Positions 36,593 to 48,476 of a stretch of DNA of 64,000 nt are shown here, one piece after another (the first letter of the stretch is position 1; the number at the start of each line of letters is the position of its first letter). Made by a program: the position numbers and the translations under genes. The stretch spans positions 992,001 to 1,056,000 of the forward strand of contig MU001506.1 in NCBI GenBank assembly GCA_010093485.1. The letters are read 5' to 3'. The stretch is from Karstenula rhodostoma CBS 690.94. Lineage: Eukaryota; Ascomycota; Dothideomycetes; Pleosporales; Didymosphaeriaceae. The notes below the pieces were generated by a model, which made no database searches, was not told the DNA's origin, and saw only the letters and a list, made by a program, of their open reading frames with translations.

Positions 36593-38759
36593 ATGGCTTC
36601 GGTGCTGAACAAGCGCCAGCAGGCGCGCAACGAGCGGACGCTGCAGGACCTCATTAAGAATGTGCCGGGCAACAGCGTGTGTGCCGACTGCGGAGCTCGC
36701 AATCCAGGTGAGCACTGCAACCCCCCGCCTTCCACGTCCAATCGACTGACAATGCGCAGGATGGGCCAGTTGGAGCGTACGTGACCCTTCTCCGCCGACG
36801 CAGCCCTCGAGCCGACCGTCGAGCACCGAGCTTGCTGTTGATTACACGCAGGACCCCGGCTAACAGAACCTAGGTGGGCATCTTCTTGTGCATGCGTTGC
36901 GCGGCGCTGCATCGCAAGCTGGGCACGCACATCTCCAAAGTCAAGTCGCTGAGCATGGACAAGTGGGACAGCGCGCAAGTCGACGTACGGACTACCACAT
37001 TCAACCTCCTATAGTCTCCACTAACGCCCCGCAGAATATGAAGCGCATTGGCAACACCGAATCCAACAAATCGTACAACCCTCGCAACGTGAAGCCGCAG
37101 ATGCCCATCGACATCGACGAAGTGGACGGCGCAATGGAGCGACACATCAGACAAAAGTACGAGCAGAGGGCATTCATGACCGATTCGAGGCCAGGTACGC
37201 GGTCCAACACGGGTAGCTCCAGCTCCGTAGAAGACAGGCCTCCACCACTGCCGCCAAAACCGACGAGAGGTTTGGGATTTGGGCTGCGGAAGGCTTCTAC
37301 ACAATACAAGAGTGACACGCCTCCCATCTCTCCCGGCATAAGCAACTTTAGTGGTCACGATTCGTCTCCGCCTCGGATCAACAAGCCGTCGAGAGTTTTT
37401 GGCTCAAGCGTTACCGGCGACGGGCTGGAGTCGAAGTTAGCGACTTTGCGGGACATGGGTTTCCCAGATGAAAAGCGTAACCTCACAGTGTTGAAGGGAT
37501 TAAATGGCAATCTCGACAGAGCAGTGGAGGCGTTGATCAGACTGGGGGAACAGAATCCGGGCAAGTCTAGAGGAAACACGCCGACCCCACCAGATAAGCT
37601 TGATGTCAATGGACTCATGTTGAACAAGGCTCACACCATGCCTGCAACGACAATGACATCCTCGACCAACCCTTTCGAGGCACTCGATGCTGTTGCGCCC
37701 TTGCCTCAGCAGCAGCAGCAGCAGCAGCAGATGGCGCCCGTTCAGACGCATTACGGAGGCTCTCAGACACAACCAACGTCACCGACTAATCCTTTCCATC
37801 AATTCGCATCACAGCAGCAGGGCAACCAATTCCCGCAGCAGACATATCAGCAACCACAAAACTTTGCGCAGTCAAACCCTTTTGGACAGCAGCAGCAAAG
37901 CTTGGAACAGTCTTTTCAAGGGATGCAACTGTCTTCGCAGCAACAGCAACAACCGCCGCAGCCGTTGTTCCCGAACAGGACCGGCAGCCACGCCCAGCAA
38001 CCTAATCCACCATTTGCGCAGAGCAACCCCTTCCAACAATCATTTACACCCCCACCGATGCCACAAATGCCACCACAGTATGCGTCGTTTTATCAACCAT
38101 CGCAGTCGCCTCCGCCACAGCCGCAATTCCAGCCAATGTCTTCTCCTAGCAGCCCCGGGAATCCTTTTCTTAAATCCACTCGAAGTCAGATGTTCTCTAC
38201 TACAAGTTCATTTAATGCGAATCCTTTTGGCCAGATACCCGCTCAGCAGCACCAGCAGGCGCCGCAGCCGCCGACGCAGTACCAGCAACAGTCTCATATT
38301 CAACCGCAACAAACGGGCAATCCATTCATGATGCAGCAACAGAACCAGACGCAAGTCCAGCAGGCGCCGAATCCTTTCCAAAACCAGCAAGTCAACTATT
38401 CGCAGTTCAATTATGCCCAACAAGCGCATGCTCAACAATCTTCAAATCCCTTCGATAAGAATTCCATTCTCGCACTCTACAACCAACCGCAGCTTGCTCC
38501 TCAGCGACCAGAACAAGCGCAGGCCCCGCCGATTCAGATGCCAGCATCAGCGCCTGGCGTCCAATCGGCCGGGCACATGAACCCGTTTGCTGCCATGCAA
38601 AGCCAAGCAGGAGCGCAACAACCACCTTCGGCGTTACCACCACAAGTCCAACAGGGATCGAGGCACGTTAGCAACGAGAGCGTCGACTTTGCAGGCTTGA
38701 TGGGCGGGCGGCATTCTCCCGATGCATTTTCGGGGCTGAGCTCGAGCTTCAGGCGGTAA
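36593..38759 (+). CDS. ArfGAP protein with UBA domain and Gln-rich tail
   Basis: GTPase-activating protein for Arf, related by layout to yeast Gts1 and fission-yeast Ucp3, acting in vesicle traffic or endocytosis. Exons 36593-36707, 36760-36776, 36874-36984 and 37035-38759 give 655 residues. Exon 2 is a 17-nt microexon encoding GWASWS; with it the zinc finger is exact: C30-x2-C33-x16-C50-x2-C53, followed by the catalytic-type arginine in ALHRKLG (R58). A UBA domain lies at about 214-252 (LATLRDMGFPDEKRNLTVL). From about residue 300 the protein is Gln/Pro/Asn-rich with repeated NPF motifs, which bind EH domains of endocytic proteins. Eight CAG codons at 37707-37730 encode a polyglutamine run. 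It is on the plus strand, convergent with nothing; the next gene follows on the same strand. Confidence 0.92.
37707..37730 (+). repeat. Coding CAG repeat (Q8)
   Basis: Eight uninterrupted CAG codons in the Gln-rich tail of the ArfGAP gene. Pure CAG makes the length prone to strain variation. Confidence 0.9.
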
Positions 38760-39727
38760 AGAGGCTTTGTGAGATGTACTTTTTGCATATATGCATCCTT
38801 GCCTGAGCTGCATTTTCATGTTGACATGTATCGAAGCGACGCAGTAATTCTTTCCTTTTATCATTTTGGACCTGCAGGTATAGGGATATGGCTCGGACCG
38901 GAGGGTGATGTCGGTGTATGTAGGATACGCTTCGGAACACGGCTGATCGATCGAGATAGTGCACTTGTAATTCATGCTTATACTCTCCTGCCGTTGACAA
39001 TGGGGATTCCTGTCCTTGCGAGCAAGTATGGACGAGCGGTACCATCGCAGGACAACATCACAGTCGTCTCTTTCTGTCTCCACCTTGGCCACATGCTGGC
39101 CAGCTACCATCGCACCACGTCTCAACAAGATGCACGCACAAGGCAAACGTGCCACTGCGTCCCCACCCAATAACGGGCCTGCCCCACGTCGAACATGGTT
39201 CACGCAGAACATGATGCATGGACCACCCTGCAGCGGCCGAGCCCCAACCCCAGCCCCCCAAAGAGAAAAGAGCGGTCTGCGGCCTGGCGATCACCCCCGT
39301 CCGGCGTCGTCGCAAGCTCCACGCCGCAAGCGACACCTCCACCTGTTCGCTCCTATCGATACACCGCCGCCGACCGAGCAGACTCGCATTGCCAGGCGAC
39401 TGTCCGACGGACTGATTGGGAAGACGCCCGAGAAGACAGACACGCAAGAAAGACAGGGACTGCAGCGTCGCAGCCCGACTCTGCTCCACTTTGACCGGAG
39501 ACGCGCAGGAGAGCGCTGGCAGTTGGGTTCAGCAGAGAACGAGTTGCTGCCCGAAGCGCACGACTCACCCATCCCATCGCGACAAGCCGACATCACTCAC
39601 GAAAGCAAACACCGTCGCATGCGCCCAGCTCCATCGCACGCACCCCACGCACGTCTCTGACGCCCACGCGGACCTCGCTCACGCACTCGCGCCTCCGCGC
39701 CGCACACACCCAACCCCGTCCCCAACA
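38760..39727. other. Intergenic region between ArfGAP and the Gly-rich small protein
   Basis: A frame at 39016-39660 has no ATG-led protein I can recognise and is strongly biased by GC-rich sequence. It is probably the 5' leader of the next gene. Confidence 0.45.
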
Positions 39728-40231
39728 ATGGGCTGGTTCACCTCCCCCTCCTCCTCGTCGCGCCACCGCTCCTCCTCACGCCCGGGCTACGCCGGGTCCT
39801 CCTACTCCTCCTCCTCGCGCCACCACGCGTCGACCAGCCGCTACAAGCGCTCGCCCCGCGACGGTTACCTCCAGTACCTGTACCATAAGTTTCGCGAGCT
39901 GCTGCACCGCCTGTGGTCCTACGCGCGGCGGCACCCCTTCAAGGTCTTTTTCATGGTCATCATGCCGCTGGTCAGTGGGGGCGTGCTGACGAAGCTGGCA
40001 CGCAAGTTTGGCGTCAATCTGCCGGATATGGGGGGCGCACAGGGTGCGAGGGGCGGTGGGGGGTACAGCGGGAGCGGGCACCAGGGTGGGTATTATGGGA
40101 GTGAGGGGTATGGAAGGGAAGGGGGTGGTGGGGCGGGCGGGATTGCCGGGACTGGGATGAATTTGCAGAATGTGGCGAGCTCGATTGGGGGGCTGGCTAG
40201 TTTGGCAAAGATGGCGCAGACTTTTATGTGA
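39728..40231 (+). CDS. Uncharacterised protein: Ser-rich start, one membrane segment, Gly-rich tail
   Basis: A single exon of 167 residues, with the ATG at 39728 in CCCAACAATG context. Residues 1-45 are Ser/Arg-rich and likely disordered. A basic helical part follows (LYHKFRELLHRLWSYARRHP), then a hydrophobic segment (VFFMVIMPLVSGGVLTKLA) long enough to span a membrane. The tail is Gly/Tyr-rich and ends NLQNVASSIGGLASLAKMAQ. I do not recognise the family, but codon bias, a clean start and protein-like order argue that it is real. It is convergent with the FAD-oxidase relic at 40449. Confidence 0.75.
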   Translation: MGWFTSPSSSSRHRSSSRPGYAGSSYSSSSRHHASTSRYKRSPRDGYLQYLYHKFRELLHRLWSYARRHPFKVFFMVIMPLVSGGVLTKLARKFGVNLPDMGGAQGARGGGGYSGSGHQGGYYGSEGYGREGGGGAGGIAGTGMNLQNVASSIGGLASLAKMAQTFM

Positions 40232-40448
40232 GGGGAGAGGGTTGTCAGTGAGAGCGTGCGAGTTACGAGGAGGCTTCGGTGCACACAGTATCGGATATGG
40301 AAGACACTGCAAGAGGGCAAGAATTGGACGTGGCGTCTACATGGATGGCGGGGCACGAAAAGCTACGACAGCGGAGGAGGTCATGTCCCGGAATTTGTTT
40401 TTGATTTTTGGTTGTATATCCCCCATTGCCATTGCTATAGATAAGTTT

Positions 40449-40983
40449 ACGACCCGTGTAATCGTGTCCACTCTGCAATCTGGGGTCAATGACCAAACCC
40501 GATGGATTCAACGTCATTTGGCTTGACTTACGTTCTTGATTCGAAGACGAAGGTTGTGCTCAGCAGCGAACTTGACAGCTTTCGAAACATCATCTGCATT
40601 GGTGACGTTGACGACATAGGAAGCCGTATCACCAAGCGTACAAGCGCCAGCAATCGGAGACGGCGCAGATCCGTCTTTGGGCAACTCAGGAAGAGGACAG
40701 CCTGGGTTATCGGTTCTGTTTCCCAGTTCGAAGTTCGTATACATGACACCACCAGGTTGAGAGACCCTGAATTGGAAGTCGCCAACCTTGGAGGCGGCCG
40801 CCTTGCACGCTTCTGCGTTGTATGTGGCCTCATAGCAAGGTGAGCCCGCTGGAGTCGGTTGGAGTAAGCGTCCGTTCATCGAGGCATTGAAGTTGGCCAA
40901 GTCGGACTCGCTGGGAAAGCATGGCAATAGGGAGAAGCTGCGGAGGCAACTGCAGCCAGAAAACCGATCAAGAGAGGATTCAT
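40449..40983 (-). pseudogene. Relic of a secreted FAD-binding (BBE-type) oxidase
   Basis: On the minus strand, an ATG at 40983 starts a signal-peptide-like sequence (MNPLLIGFLAAVASAAS). The homologous protein then continues in another frame, as if one base were lost near 40935. It runs through a cysteine-containing segment to CTLGDTASYVVNVTNADD and AAEHNLRLRIKN, the start of a VAO/PCMH-type FAD-binding domain. A normal intron (40531-40473, GTAAGT donor, TTGCAG acceptor) joins this to SGHDYTGR, the FAD-contact motif usually written TGHDYLGR. Resemblance stops there, at about 40450. The remaining 70% of a roughly 500-600-residue enzyme (rest of the FAD domain, substrate domain, BBE motif) is missing, because the convergent gene ends at 40231. 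Both the frame change and the missing 3' part mark it as non-functional. Confidence 0.72.
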
Positions 40984-41821
40984 TGCTGGGGGATGCTGAA
41001 GCTTGGAAGCAGAGATACTGCTACAAATCAGATCACCTGGTTGGTGGAGAAGGTAAAGAAGGTAACGAAGGTGGCGAGAGAGTGAGCGAGTGAGAGGCGC
41101 AAAGAGACAGTTTGAGAATGGAGAGCGTGATCCAAAACCGACGTCAAGACACGTGGAACGGAAGGCTGCGAGGCAAGTGCACCACAAGACATCACGAGCT
41201 TACAAAACGTACCCTTTCGAACTTTTTTGACTTGGTAAATAGCCCTTCAGGTCCTTGTTGTTAAGTTCTGCTTCAGTAGCATGCGTTTGGCACAACTCGC
41301 GAGTAGCTACGATCCGCTGCCCGATCGTTTGTATCATGGAGAGGGAAACATTTGCTTCTGGGAGATATACAAATTTCATACAGCTATGAAAAGATTCTAA
41401 AGGAAATGAGGTATATTACAAGGGGTACCCACACCTTTAAAACTAGTCAGAGTTCACCGTTCATAAGAACTTGGTAATGACCACATATATGAGAGTGCAA
41501 TGTTTGCTGCTCACTGATGTTGGCTGATTCGTGTCTTTTGACGCCCATAACGTATTTTCCAAGTAAATGGGCCTCCCAACCGCACAAGCCAACATGTCCA
41601 GAAGAAGACCAAAAGCAACCTTCCGGGAAGATGCGAAAGATGTGTTCTGCGAAGTTAATACGACTTTAGAGCACAGAAAGACATTGGCCTCGAGGAAAAG
41701 TACCAAAGTGGCGTCCACGCCGATTGAAGCTGTACAGATGACCACTTACGCCCCGTCAGCCTGGATTCTTCAGTGCTTCAGCTTAGGTCTTAGTGTACTC
41801 ATCCTTGCGGTGAGCAGTGGC
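40984..41821. other. Intergenic region upstream of the oxidase relic
   Basis: Overlapping frames occur at 41461-41745 (minus, GTG start) and 41567-41860 (plus, ATG). Neither is recognised, and the second overlaps the last exon of the 391-aa gene. No other feature was seen. Confidence 0.4.
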
Positions 41822-43251
41822 TCAGTCACCTTCCGTAGCAAGATTGATCTTGACAACTAAGCCGAAAATAGACCCCATGATGTAAGATGCCTGCTTAGCC
41901 GCATTCTTAGTGTACATATCGACAAGGGCGGTCTGGGTCCGCGAAATAGGGTCCCGCGCCAACATCTTGATGTTCCGGCTGTGCACAGCATTAGCTCGTC
42001 CAGTGTCCAGGCCAAGTTTCTACGGATCCGAGAATATGGGGCTTATGTACTTACATATCATATCTGAACTCTGAGAGGAAGGAGGCGACCTCTTCAGAAT
42101 CCGCACTGGCTGCAATGTTCGACAAGAGGAGTCGACAAGGGAGGGTGTTTTTCTCCTGGTTCGCCCAATATGCCGCTTCCTCGTCAAGCACTTGCTTGAT
42201 CAGAATATCGAGCTCTGTCTTTGCTTCTTCGACAAATTGGTACTTTTGACGCACAGCAACATGCCCGCGTGAGCCGACACTGAACAAGTATGTGGTCCAG
42301 CCTTGTGCCAGCTCCCACTTGATTCCGGTCTTCTCGAGTTGGAGTGCTGTAGCATAGAAGAGGGTCTTCTGCGAAATATCAAGGTCGCTTTTCTGGTTGT
42401 TCTTGATTCGCTGTAATGTAGGGCTAACGGCAAAAGGCGCTGCAGCCTGCATTTTTGCCCCAGCAGACGCAGTGGGGCGTATGGGCGAGGGCCCGAGCAT
42501 CTTCTCCAACCTAGATACAACTATGTTAGCCATCTGTGAACATCCAGCACTGTCTGTGTCTCGCAGTGCATTTTACTGGATAATGCAAGCTGAGAGCTGC
42601 GCTCAAAGGAGTAGTAGGGATATCAGAAAGTCCGTACCTATCACGGAGCGACTCCAGATCCTCTATCTCTCCTTTGCCCAAAGGTTGGACTGGTGTATTA
42701 GAAGCCCCGGACATTTCTTCCAGCTCCCACATCATACTCGCGACGTCACCGTTTCCATATCCCACATCTCTGCTACTGAGACGAGACACAGGAATAGAGT
42801 CGGATGAAGCTTGTTGCATTAGCACGGCTCATAAAAGGGTTGTCTCCCGATCCTCACCATTCTTTTGATCCTCTGCCGCTCCGTTTTCGACCGCCGTCGC
42901 AGCTTGGGCGCCACCAGTTGTCGCAAGCCCATCGTGGTCTGAAAAGGCATCATTGACCACAACCGAGCTTCCACAAATAAGGGGGGAGGATGGGGGATAG
43001 TCAACGAGAGGCGGCGTGAGAGAAGATGAAGGGTGGTCAACTAGCGGCCGCGCGGGAGGTGACCGGGTGGAAGGCATCGGTGTTGACGAGCGGCTCGTTC
43101 CTCGACTCGCTACCTCTTTCGCCGCCGTATCCCTTCGTTTGGAAGCGTTCGCAAGTGTCGCCGAAATGCTGGCCAGCTGCTTGCTAAGCAGCGCGTTTCC
43201 TCGCGTCTGCAGTGCGTTCATCGGTCGGGGCCTCGTCCTGGGAGGCGGCAT
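41822..43251 (-). CDS. Unrecognised 391-aa protein
   Basis: Four exons, 43251-42858, 42806-42638, 42510-42055 and 41978-41822 (minus), join in phase into 391 residues. Introns are 51, 127 and 76 nt with GTGAGG, GTACGG and GTAAGT donors. The first 130 residues are Ser/Pro/Ala-rich and likely disordered, after a basic start (MPPPRTRPRPMNALQTRG). The second half is ordered and helical: LQLEKTGIKWELAQGWTTYL, FVEEAKTELDILIKQVLDEE, and a C-terminal part with KNAAKQASYIMGSIFGLVV. No catalytic motif is seen. I do not recognise the family. The last exon is the least certain, because a weaker donor lies just before its stop. Confidence 0.68.
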
Positions 43252-44027
43252 CTTGGAAGTACGGATCTGGACGAATTAGAGAGGCCGCGGCAGGAGTTGC
43301 GAACGAAACGTTTAGAAGAGGGAGGCGTCGTGGTACGCAATTGTTTGCGCGGGAAGAAAGCGCGTGTGTGGTTGGCAGGTATCTTCACGGATGGTGCAGG
43401 TGCGATAGATGCGGGCAGCTTTAGGAAGCTGCGACCGAGGCCGGCGCAAACAAACAAACAAACGGGCCTCCGAGCAAACGGCACTAGGGAAGCAGAAGCA
43501 GCATCGAGAAGGGTGGAGGTCGTTCGTGAGACTCGAGGTGAATGCTCTGTGCCGGTCGTCACCGCCTTTCTGTCCATGTCCCTTCTCGTGTATCTTATAG
43601 AGCCTTGGGTGATACTGCATAGCATTCCCTTGAGCAGTTCGATCCCCAGTATACCTGCGGACTCTTCGAAGGGTGCCCTCGATCTCCATCCCGTCAATGA
43701 ACTGCCTGTATCGAGAACAGGAACGTGATAACACGGACGCCTAGTAGTCGATTAAGGGAAACATGGTTACTGGATGAGAGAGATGAAGAGGATAGAACAG
43801 GAAACCAAAAAAAACGAACTCGTTGCAACCAAAATCTCCAGGTTGGATTACCTCGCATGTCCCCTCCTAACCTGTGGTATATGCATCGTCCGAGTTCCAT
43901 ACAAAATAACACTATTATCCAACACGTAGAGGGAACGCAATGAACGCCACCATTGGCGCCCATCTACATCCCATCCATCTACTCACAAGAAACCGAAGTC
44001 AAGGCCGATACCCGTACAATCGTGCAC
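43252..44027. other. Intergenic region between the 391-aa gene and SHR3
   Basis: Frames at 43297-43728 and 43312-43734 lie across this region on opposite strands with random composition. It should contain the promoter of the gene at 43251 and the SHR3 3' UTR. Confidence 0.45.
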
Positions 44028-44711
44028 CTACTGCTTCTTCTTGCCCGCAGTCTTCCTTTCCTTCTCCTCGATCTCCTTGATCTCAGCCTCCTCCTTCCTC
44101 AACGCGTACCACTGGCCGGCTTGTAGCACCAAGACCCCCACGAGCACCAAGGCCAAGATGGTGTTACTCGCCGCAAACACCCTCAGGGTGTCCTCCCTGC
44201 TGATGTAGTCCTCCGCATTCTCATCTTCGCTGGGATCCACATTGCCGTAGATGCCTGCAGTGACCACACGCAGACCTTTGACGATGTTGGTAATATATAC
44301 CGTGATGCCAGCCATGTAGAGCACGAGCGAGGCGCCGTCGAACAGCATGTTTGCCTGTGACGCCTTGTAGAGCTTGGTCAGGAAGCCGAGGAGACCCGTG
44401 CCGATGACGATGTGCAGAATGCGACTGATGATGGGCGGCGACGCGTGCAGAAACTTAAGGTGGTCCTCGAGGATGTTGAAGTAGACATCGCGCGGGCCTT
44501 CCGGGGTCGTCCAGATAACATTGTAGTCGTAGGGGAACGAGGAGAAGAGGATGCCGAGGAAGAAACACACCGCTGGGGAGCCTGTCAGTGTCCGTCGTTC
44601 ATGCGCGTGCGCTTGCGCTTGCGCGTTGCGGTGCCTAAGGCGGCACTGGAGAAGGTGGGGTTATCGCTTACGCCCGATAATGAGGAATGTTCCAAAGGTT
44701 CCTGATGCCAT
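44028..44711 (-). CDS. SHR3: SHR3-type ER packaging chaperone for amino-acid permeases
   Basis: Shr3 is an ER membrane chaperone that lets amino-acid permeases fold and enter COPII vesicles. Exons 44711-44672 and 44572-44028 (minus) give 194 residues. I chose the acceptor at 44573 because it yields GTFLIIG-PVCFFLG, matching the first membrane segment of the family; an acceptor eight nt earlier would change the phase less well. Four membrane segments are visible: [50 protein letters not shown] and [27 protein letters not shown] follows the first segment, as in fungal homologs. The basic C-terminal tail (RKTAGKKKQ) resembles a KKXX-like ER retention signal. It is on the same strand as MCM7, 609 bases downstream of it. 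Confidence 0.87.
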
Positions 44712-45320
44712 GTCTGCGACGCAATTAGGAGCCTGTGTGCGATGTTGTGCGTTCGTGTGCGGAAAGTCAGAAGACTGAGGTGAGCGGCTGGACACGGGGA
44801 CGTTGCTGCGCGCGAAATACGGACCACGTCTTGTTGGTGTGAAGCTCGGGCTTCTAGGCCAATGGAGATGCGTGCTGCTGCGCGTAAGCTTGTTAGGGAA
44901 GGTGCTTGCGTTTGTGGCTTGTCACTATGTGGCTCGTCTTGCAAGCGATATTCGCGATATGGAGATGGTTCAGGTTGATTCAAGTTATCTTGGGTTTGAT
45001 GGTCTGCAAGCTCACGCTTGTCAAGCACGATGATGTCCGGTTGCAGCACGCGACGACCAGGCCGCATCATGGCTTGGCGCGCTCGTTGTTCACCATCCAC
45101 ATGTGATACTGCTTGCGAAGTGTTATCAACCAGAAGGCTGTGAGACATGTTAATGCTAACGAAGAATATTTCTAAGAATCGACTGTCGTTTCCCCATGGC
45201 CGATACATAGGACCGCCTATGGTCAAACCTGTGCGAAGTACATATGTACTAATTAACGCCCAATACGCCGTGCTTGTAAATTGCTCATACTCCTTGTCAA
45301 CATCATCGCCACTCTGTCTT
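44712..45320. other. Spacer between SHR3 and MCM7
   Basis: The MCM7 reading frame runs on through this stretch if the last MCM7 intron is ignored, but that extension resembles no protein. Only promoter (SHR3) and 3' UTR (MCM7) functions are expected. Confidence 0.6.
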
Positions 45321-47957
45321 CTAAAAGTCGTCGTCATCTTCCATTCCTTCATTACCCGCTTCGATGAAGACAAGTCGTGTGCCTTCTCCGGTTGTTTGCC
45401 AGACCTGTGAGAAGCGATTAGCGTATAAAACGTTTCGAGGGAGTTGCAAGGTCGGCTTACATCCAACATGGAGTACTCATCGATCGCTTGCTCGAATTGG
45501 TCTGCTGTGAAGCCCTTGGCAAGCACTCTCTCCCTGACTCGGCGCAGGTCGAGCTCGCCGCGGCTTCCATCACCAACAGCAGCTGCACCGCTCGCTTCCA
45601 TGGTTTTGATCAGATGGTAAATCTTGCTGCTAGGCGTGTGATCATCCCTGCGGTTCTCGTCGGCATACAAACTGGCCTTGCTGACTTCGATAAGCCTGAG
45701 GGCTTCATCCACATCCTCCGTAATAACCTCCTCGGCAAACCGCAAACGTGCCAGAGCTTGCGAGAGACGAAGAACGCCTAGCAGCGTACGTGCCGAAGTG
45801 TGCGTGAAGGCTTTCTTGGTGCCCTCATCACGTTTCTGCTGCTGTCGCATGCGGACGAAGGCTCCCACTAGATACTCTGACACTTCCTTTGGAATCGTGG
45901 GACGGTATGAACGCGCACGAGCAACCCATTGGCGAACTTCTGCGGGACTGAAGACAACACCACCAGCGGCCTCGGGGTGGCGATTGTACATATGAACGTG
46001 AGTAACGTGACGAGCAAGCTCTTCATCCGAGTCTCGCGAAGGGGTATCAAGAATGAGGAAAAGAACGTCGAAACGCGACAAAAGCGCAGCCGGAAGGTTG
46101 ATGTTCTCAACGGGCGAAATGCGAGGGTTATAGCGGCCATACAGAGGGTTAGCCGCCGCTAGGATTGAGGTGCGGGCGTTCAGAGTAGTCGTGATACCGG
46201 CTTTGCTGATGGATATCGTCTGCTGCTCCATAACTTCGTGAATTGCGGTCCGATCACTGTCATCCATCTTGTCAAACTCGTCGATGCAGCACATGCCGTT
46301 GTCGGCAAGCACAAGAGCACCACCCTCCAACACCATCTCGTCCGTGACAGGATCGCGCATGACAGCAGCAGTAAGACCGACTCCACTGCTTCCGCGGCCA
46401 GTGGTGTAGACGCCCCGAGGAGCAACCTTCGTGATGTACTTAAGAAGCTGAGATTTGGCCACACCAGGATCACCCATCAAGCAAACATTGATGTCACCAC
46501 GGATGCGCATACCATCGCCAACTTCCTTGGTCACACCACCGATCAGCTGCAGAAGCAGGGCCTTCTTCACGTCAACGTGACCAAAAATTTCAGGTGCAAT
46601 TGAACGAGACAGATACTCGTAAAGCTGGCCGGTCCGCTCTAACTCGTTCATTCTTTTCAATGTCGGCTGCGCCAGAACGATATCGTCGTACGCCTTCTTG
46701 TGTTGCATCACGTACTGCGCTTCCAGGTACGTGTCGGTGAGTAAGCCCGCTCGGATGGCCTTGAAGCCTGTGTAAGGTGTGGGAAGGAAGATACCAGCGC
46801 AGTCCATCACGTCGCCAGGGTTGATCTGTCGTACCAAATCACCGTGGCAGTGGATCGTTAGCTGTCGAGGAATGTGACCGACGGGTACTTGATCTGCCAT
46901 TTCTTGGATCTTGACCTCCTGGAAAGGTAAGAACTTCGAAGCGCGAGTGGACAGGAAGAGTTGGCCCTTGGTTTTGTTCTTTTTGCACTCTTCCGAAGGA
47001 CAATCTACCAAGGGGGTGAACTGTTTGCTTGTCACAGGTTGGAAGATCTCGCATCCACAGCGATCACAAGAGTATGCGTTGACCTGGATGGCAGGCTTGA
47101 CATCCGAAACCCTCGTAGCAATTCCACGGACGGTAATGAGGTGACCCAGGTGTTCTCCGCGGACGTTTCGCACAGCCAGCGCCTTCATACCCCGCTCACT
47201 GCTAGCGCCAGATGGTATTATGGGCTTGAAATTCAGAGTGTAACGGCGCGTCAGGGCAGGAGGAAAGATGAGCTCAGGGGGTGCCTGGGCCCCATCTTGG
47301 CCTCCTTGCTGCTCTTGCATCTTTTCATTCCGTTTTGAACGTTGGGTCATGATAATGTCCAGAACGTCGTCCTTGAAGCTGCCGTCGCTGTCAGTAGGAC
47401 CTTGAGTCGCTGAAGTGGAATCATACTTTGGCTCTTGTGAGGGCCTAGGCAGCAATTGGTCTACAGCCCTAGAAAATATTTCGATGTAGTGGTGGCAGTT
47501 GCGCTCTATAGATTCGACGAGCTTGAACTGGCCCTCGGGATCTGCAGCTTTTTCCCACTGTTTCCTGTCAGTTTTTGTTTTTCCCAGCGGCAGCAGTGGT
47601 GCGCACGGTCTCCAGGTCGTTGAGATCGATCAAGACATTGGACCTCGTCCTGTCTGCGATGTCCTGCAGCATCTCCACGTATTTTGCCTTGGTCCGGGTT
47701 CGTCTCCGATTTGCATTTGGCGCGGGGCCGTCCGAGTCGTCGAGCATATCGTATTCGTCGTTGTCGCCATCGCCATTGAGGTTCAAATTCTCAAGCTGAT
47801 CGGCAGCTTCCGTGGACGACGACTTGAAGTTCTGGAGGAAATCCACGAAGGCGGCTAGGGTCGCATTCATCAGCTACGCTTCAGATGCATTTTGCGCAGT
47901 AAACAAACCTTCCTGCTCCTCGTAGTTGACGAGCGACTTCCCGGTAACAAGCGCCAT
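45321..47957 (-). CDS. MCM7: MCM7, subunit of the replicative helicase
   Basis: Subunit of the MCM2-7 hexamer, which unwinds DNA at replication forks in the nucleus. Exons 47957-47909, 47854-47607, 47557-45461 and 45404-45321 (minus) give 825 residues, the usual size. Exon 1 supplies the start [16 protein letters not shown], joining to [10 protein letters not shown]. The second intron (49 nt) was placed so that DLET joins WEKAADPEG. The zinc finger has Cys pairs at 263/266 and 285/290, Walker A is GDPGVAKS (461-468), Walker B is IDEFDKM (524-530), and the arginine-finger motif SRFD lies at 593-596. The last exon restores [17 protein letters not shown] and an acidic end, the winged-helix tail of MCM7. 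Divergent from PEX1 with 519 bases between start codons. Confidence 0.94.
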
Positions 47958-48476
47958 TGCTTCGCGTGTATCTGAGGTCTGCGCGTCGTGCGAATGTAGG
48001 GCAGAGATTGAGGTCCGAGGAGGGGAAGCGGTCGCAGCAGTGAGGCTGGCGATCTCAAGCGCGTTCGAAGTTTCGCGTTGGTCGCGCGTCGCCAGGGGCG
48101 GCGGGCTGTGATTGGTCGTCCGCAGGATCAAGTGGAAAGCTCGGACTGGGCATGCTAGAGCCTCCCTCTTGCATCTACCTTCTAGACAGATGATTGTTCT
48201 ACAGAGCTAGCTATGCATTGGAGTATATGCTACCCCAGAATATCTAATCCTGAGCAACCAACATACTTTGATTGACCCTTCCTTATGTGTGTACAAAGAG
48301 GTATGCTGCTACAATATTGCTCGCAGCTCCAGGGCTCTTTCTGCCGCCCGTGACCGCCTGGAAAGCTCCCAGATGTCGGCGCCGACAACCTCGGCATGCC
48401 CAGCGAGCGCTGTCGGAACCGCTGAGCATGCGACGGGCTCTTCCCTTGCACTCCACTCTGTATTATTATTGCTGCG
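47958..48476. promoter_or_regulatory. Bidirectional promoter region, MCM7 / PEX1
   Basis: The 519 bases between divergent start codons carry both promoters. No specific site (for example an MluI-box-like ACGCGT motif) was recognised. Confidence 0.5.

Noticed and set aside
39016..39660. 214-codon frame upstream of the Gly-rich gene
   Set aside because: Arg/Pro/Thr-rich translation with all frames open on both strands, best explained by the leader region composition.
41461..41860. Overlapping frames on both strands downstream of the 391-aa gene
   Set aside because: One starts only at GTG and the other runs antisense into the last exon of the 391-aa gene; neither shows any known motif.
44585..45460. 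Extension of the MCM7 reading frame past exon 3
   Set aside because: It reads through the last MCM7 intron and into the neighbouring SHR3 gene. Splicing at 45461/45404 restores the real MCM7 C-terminus.
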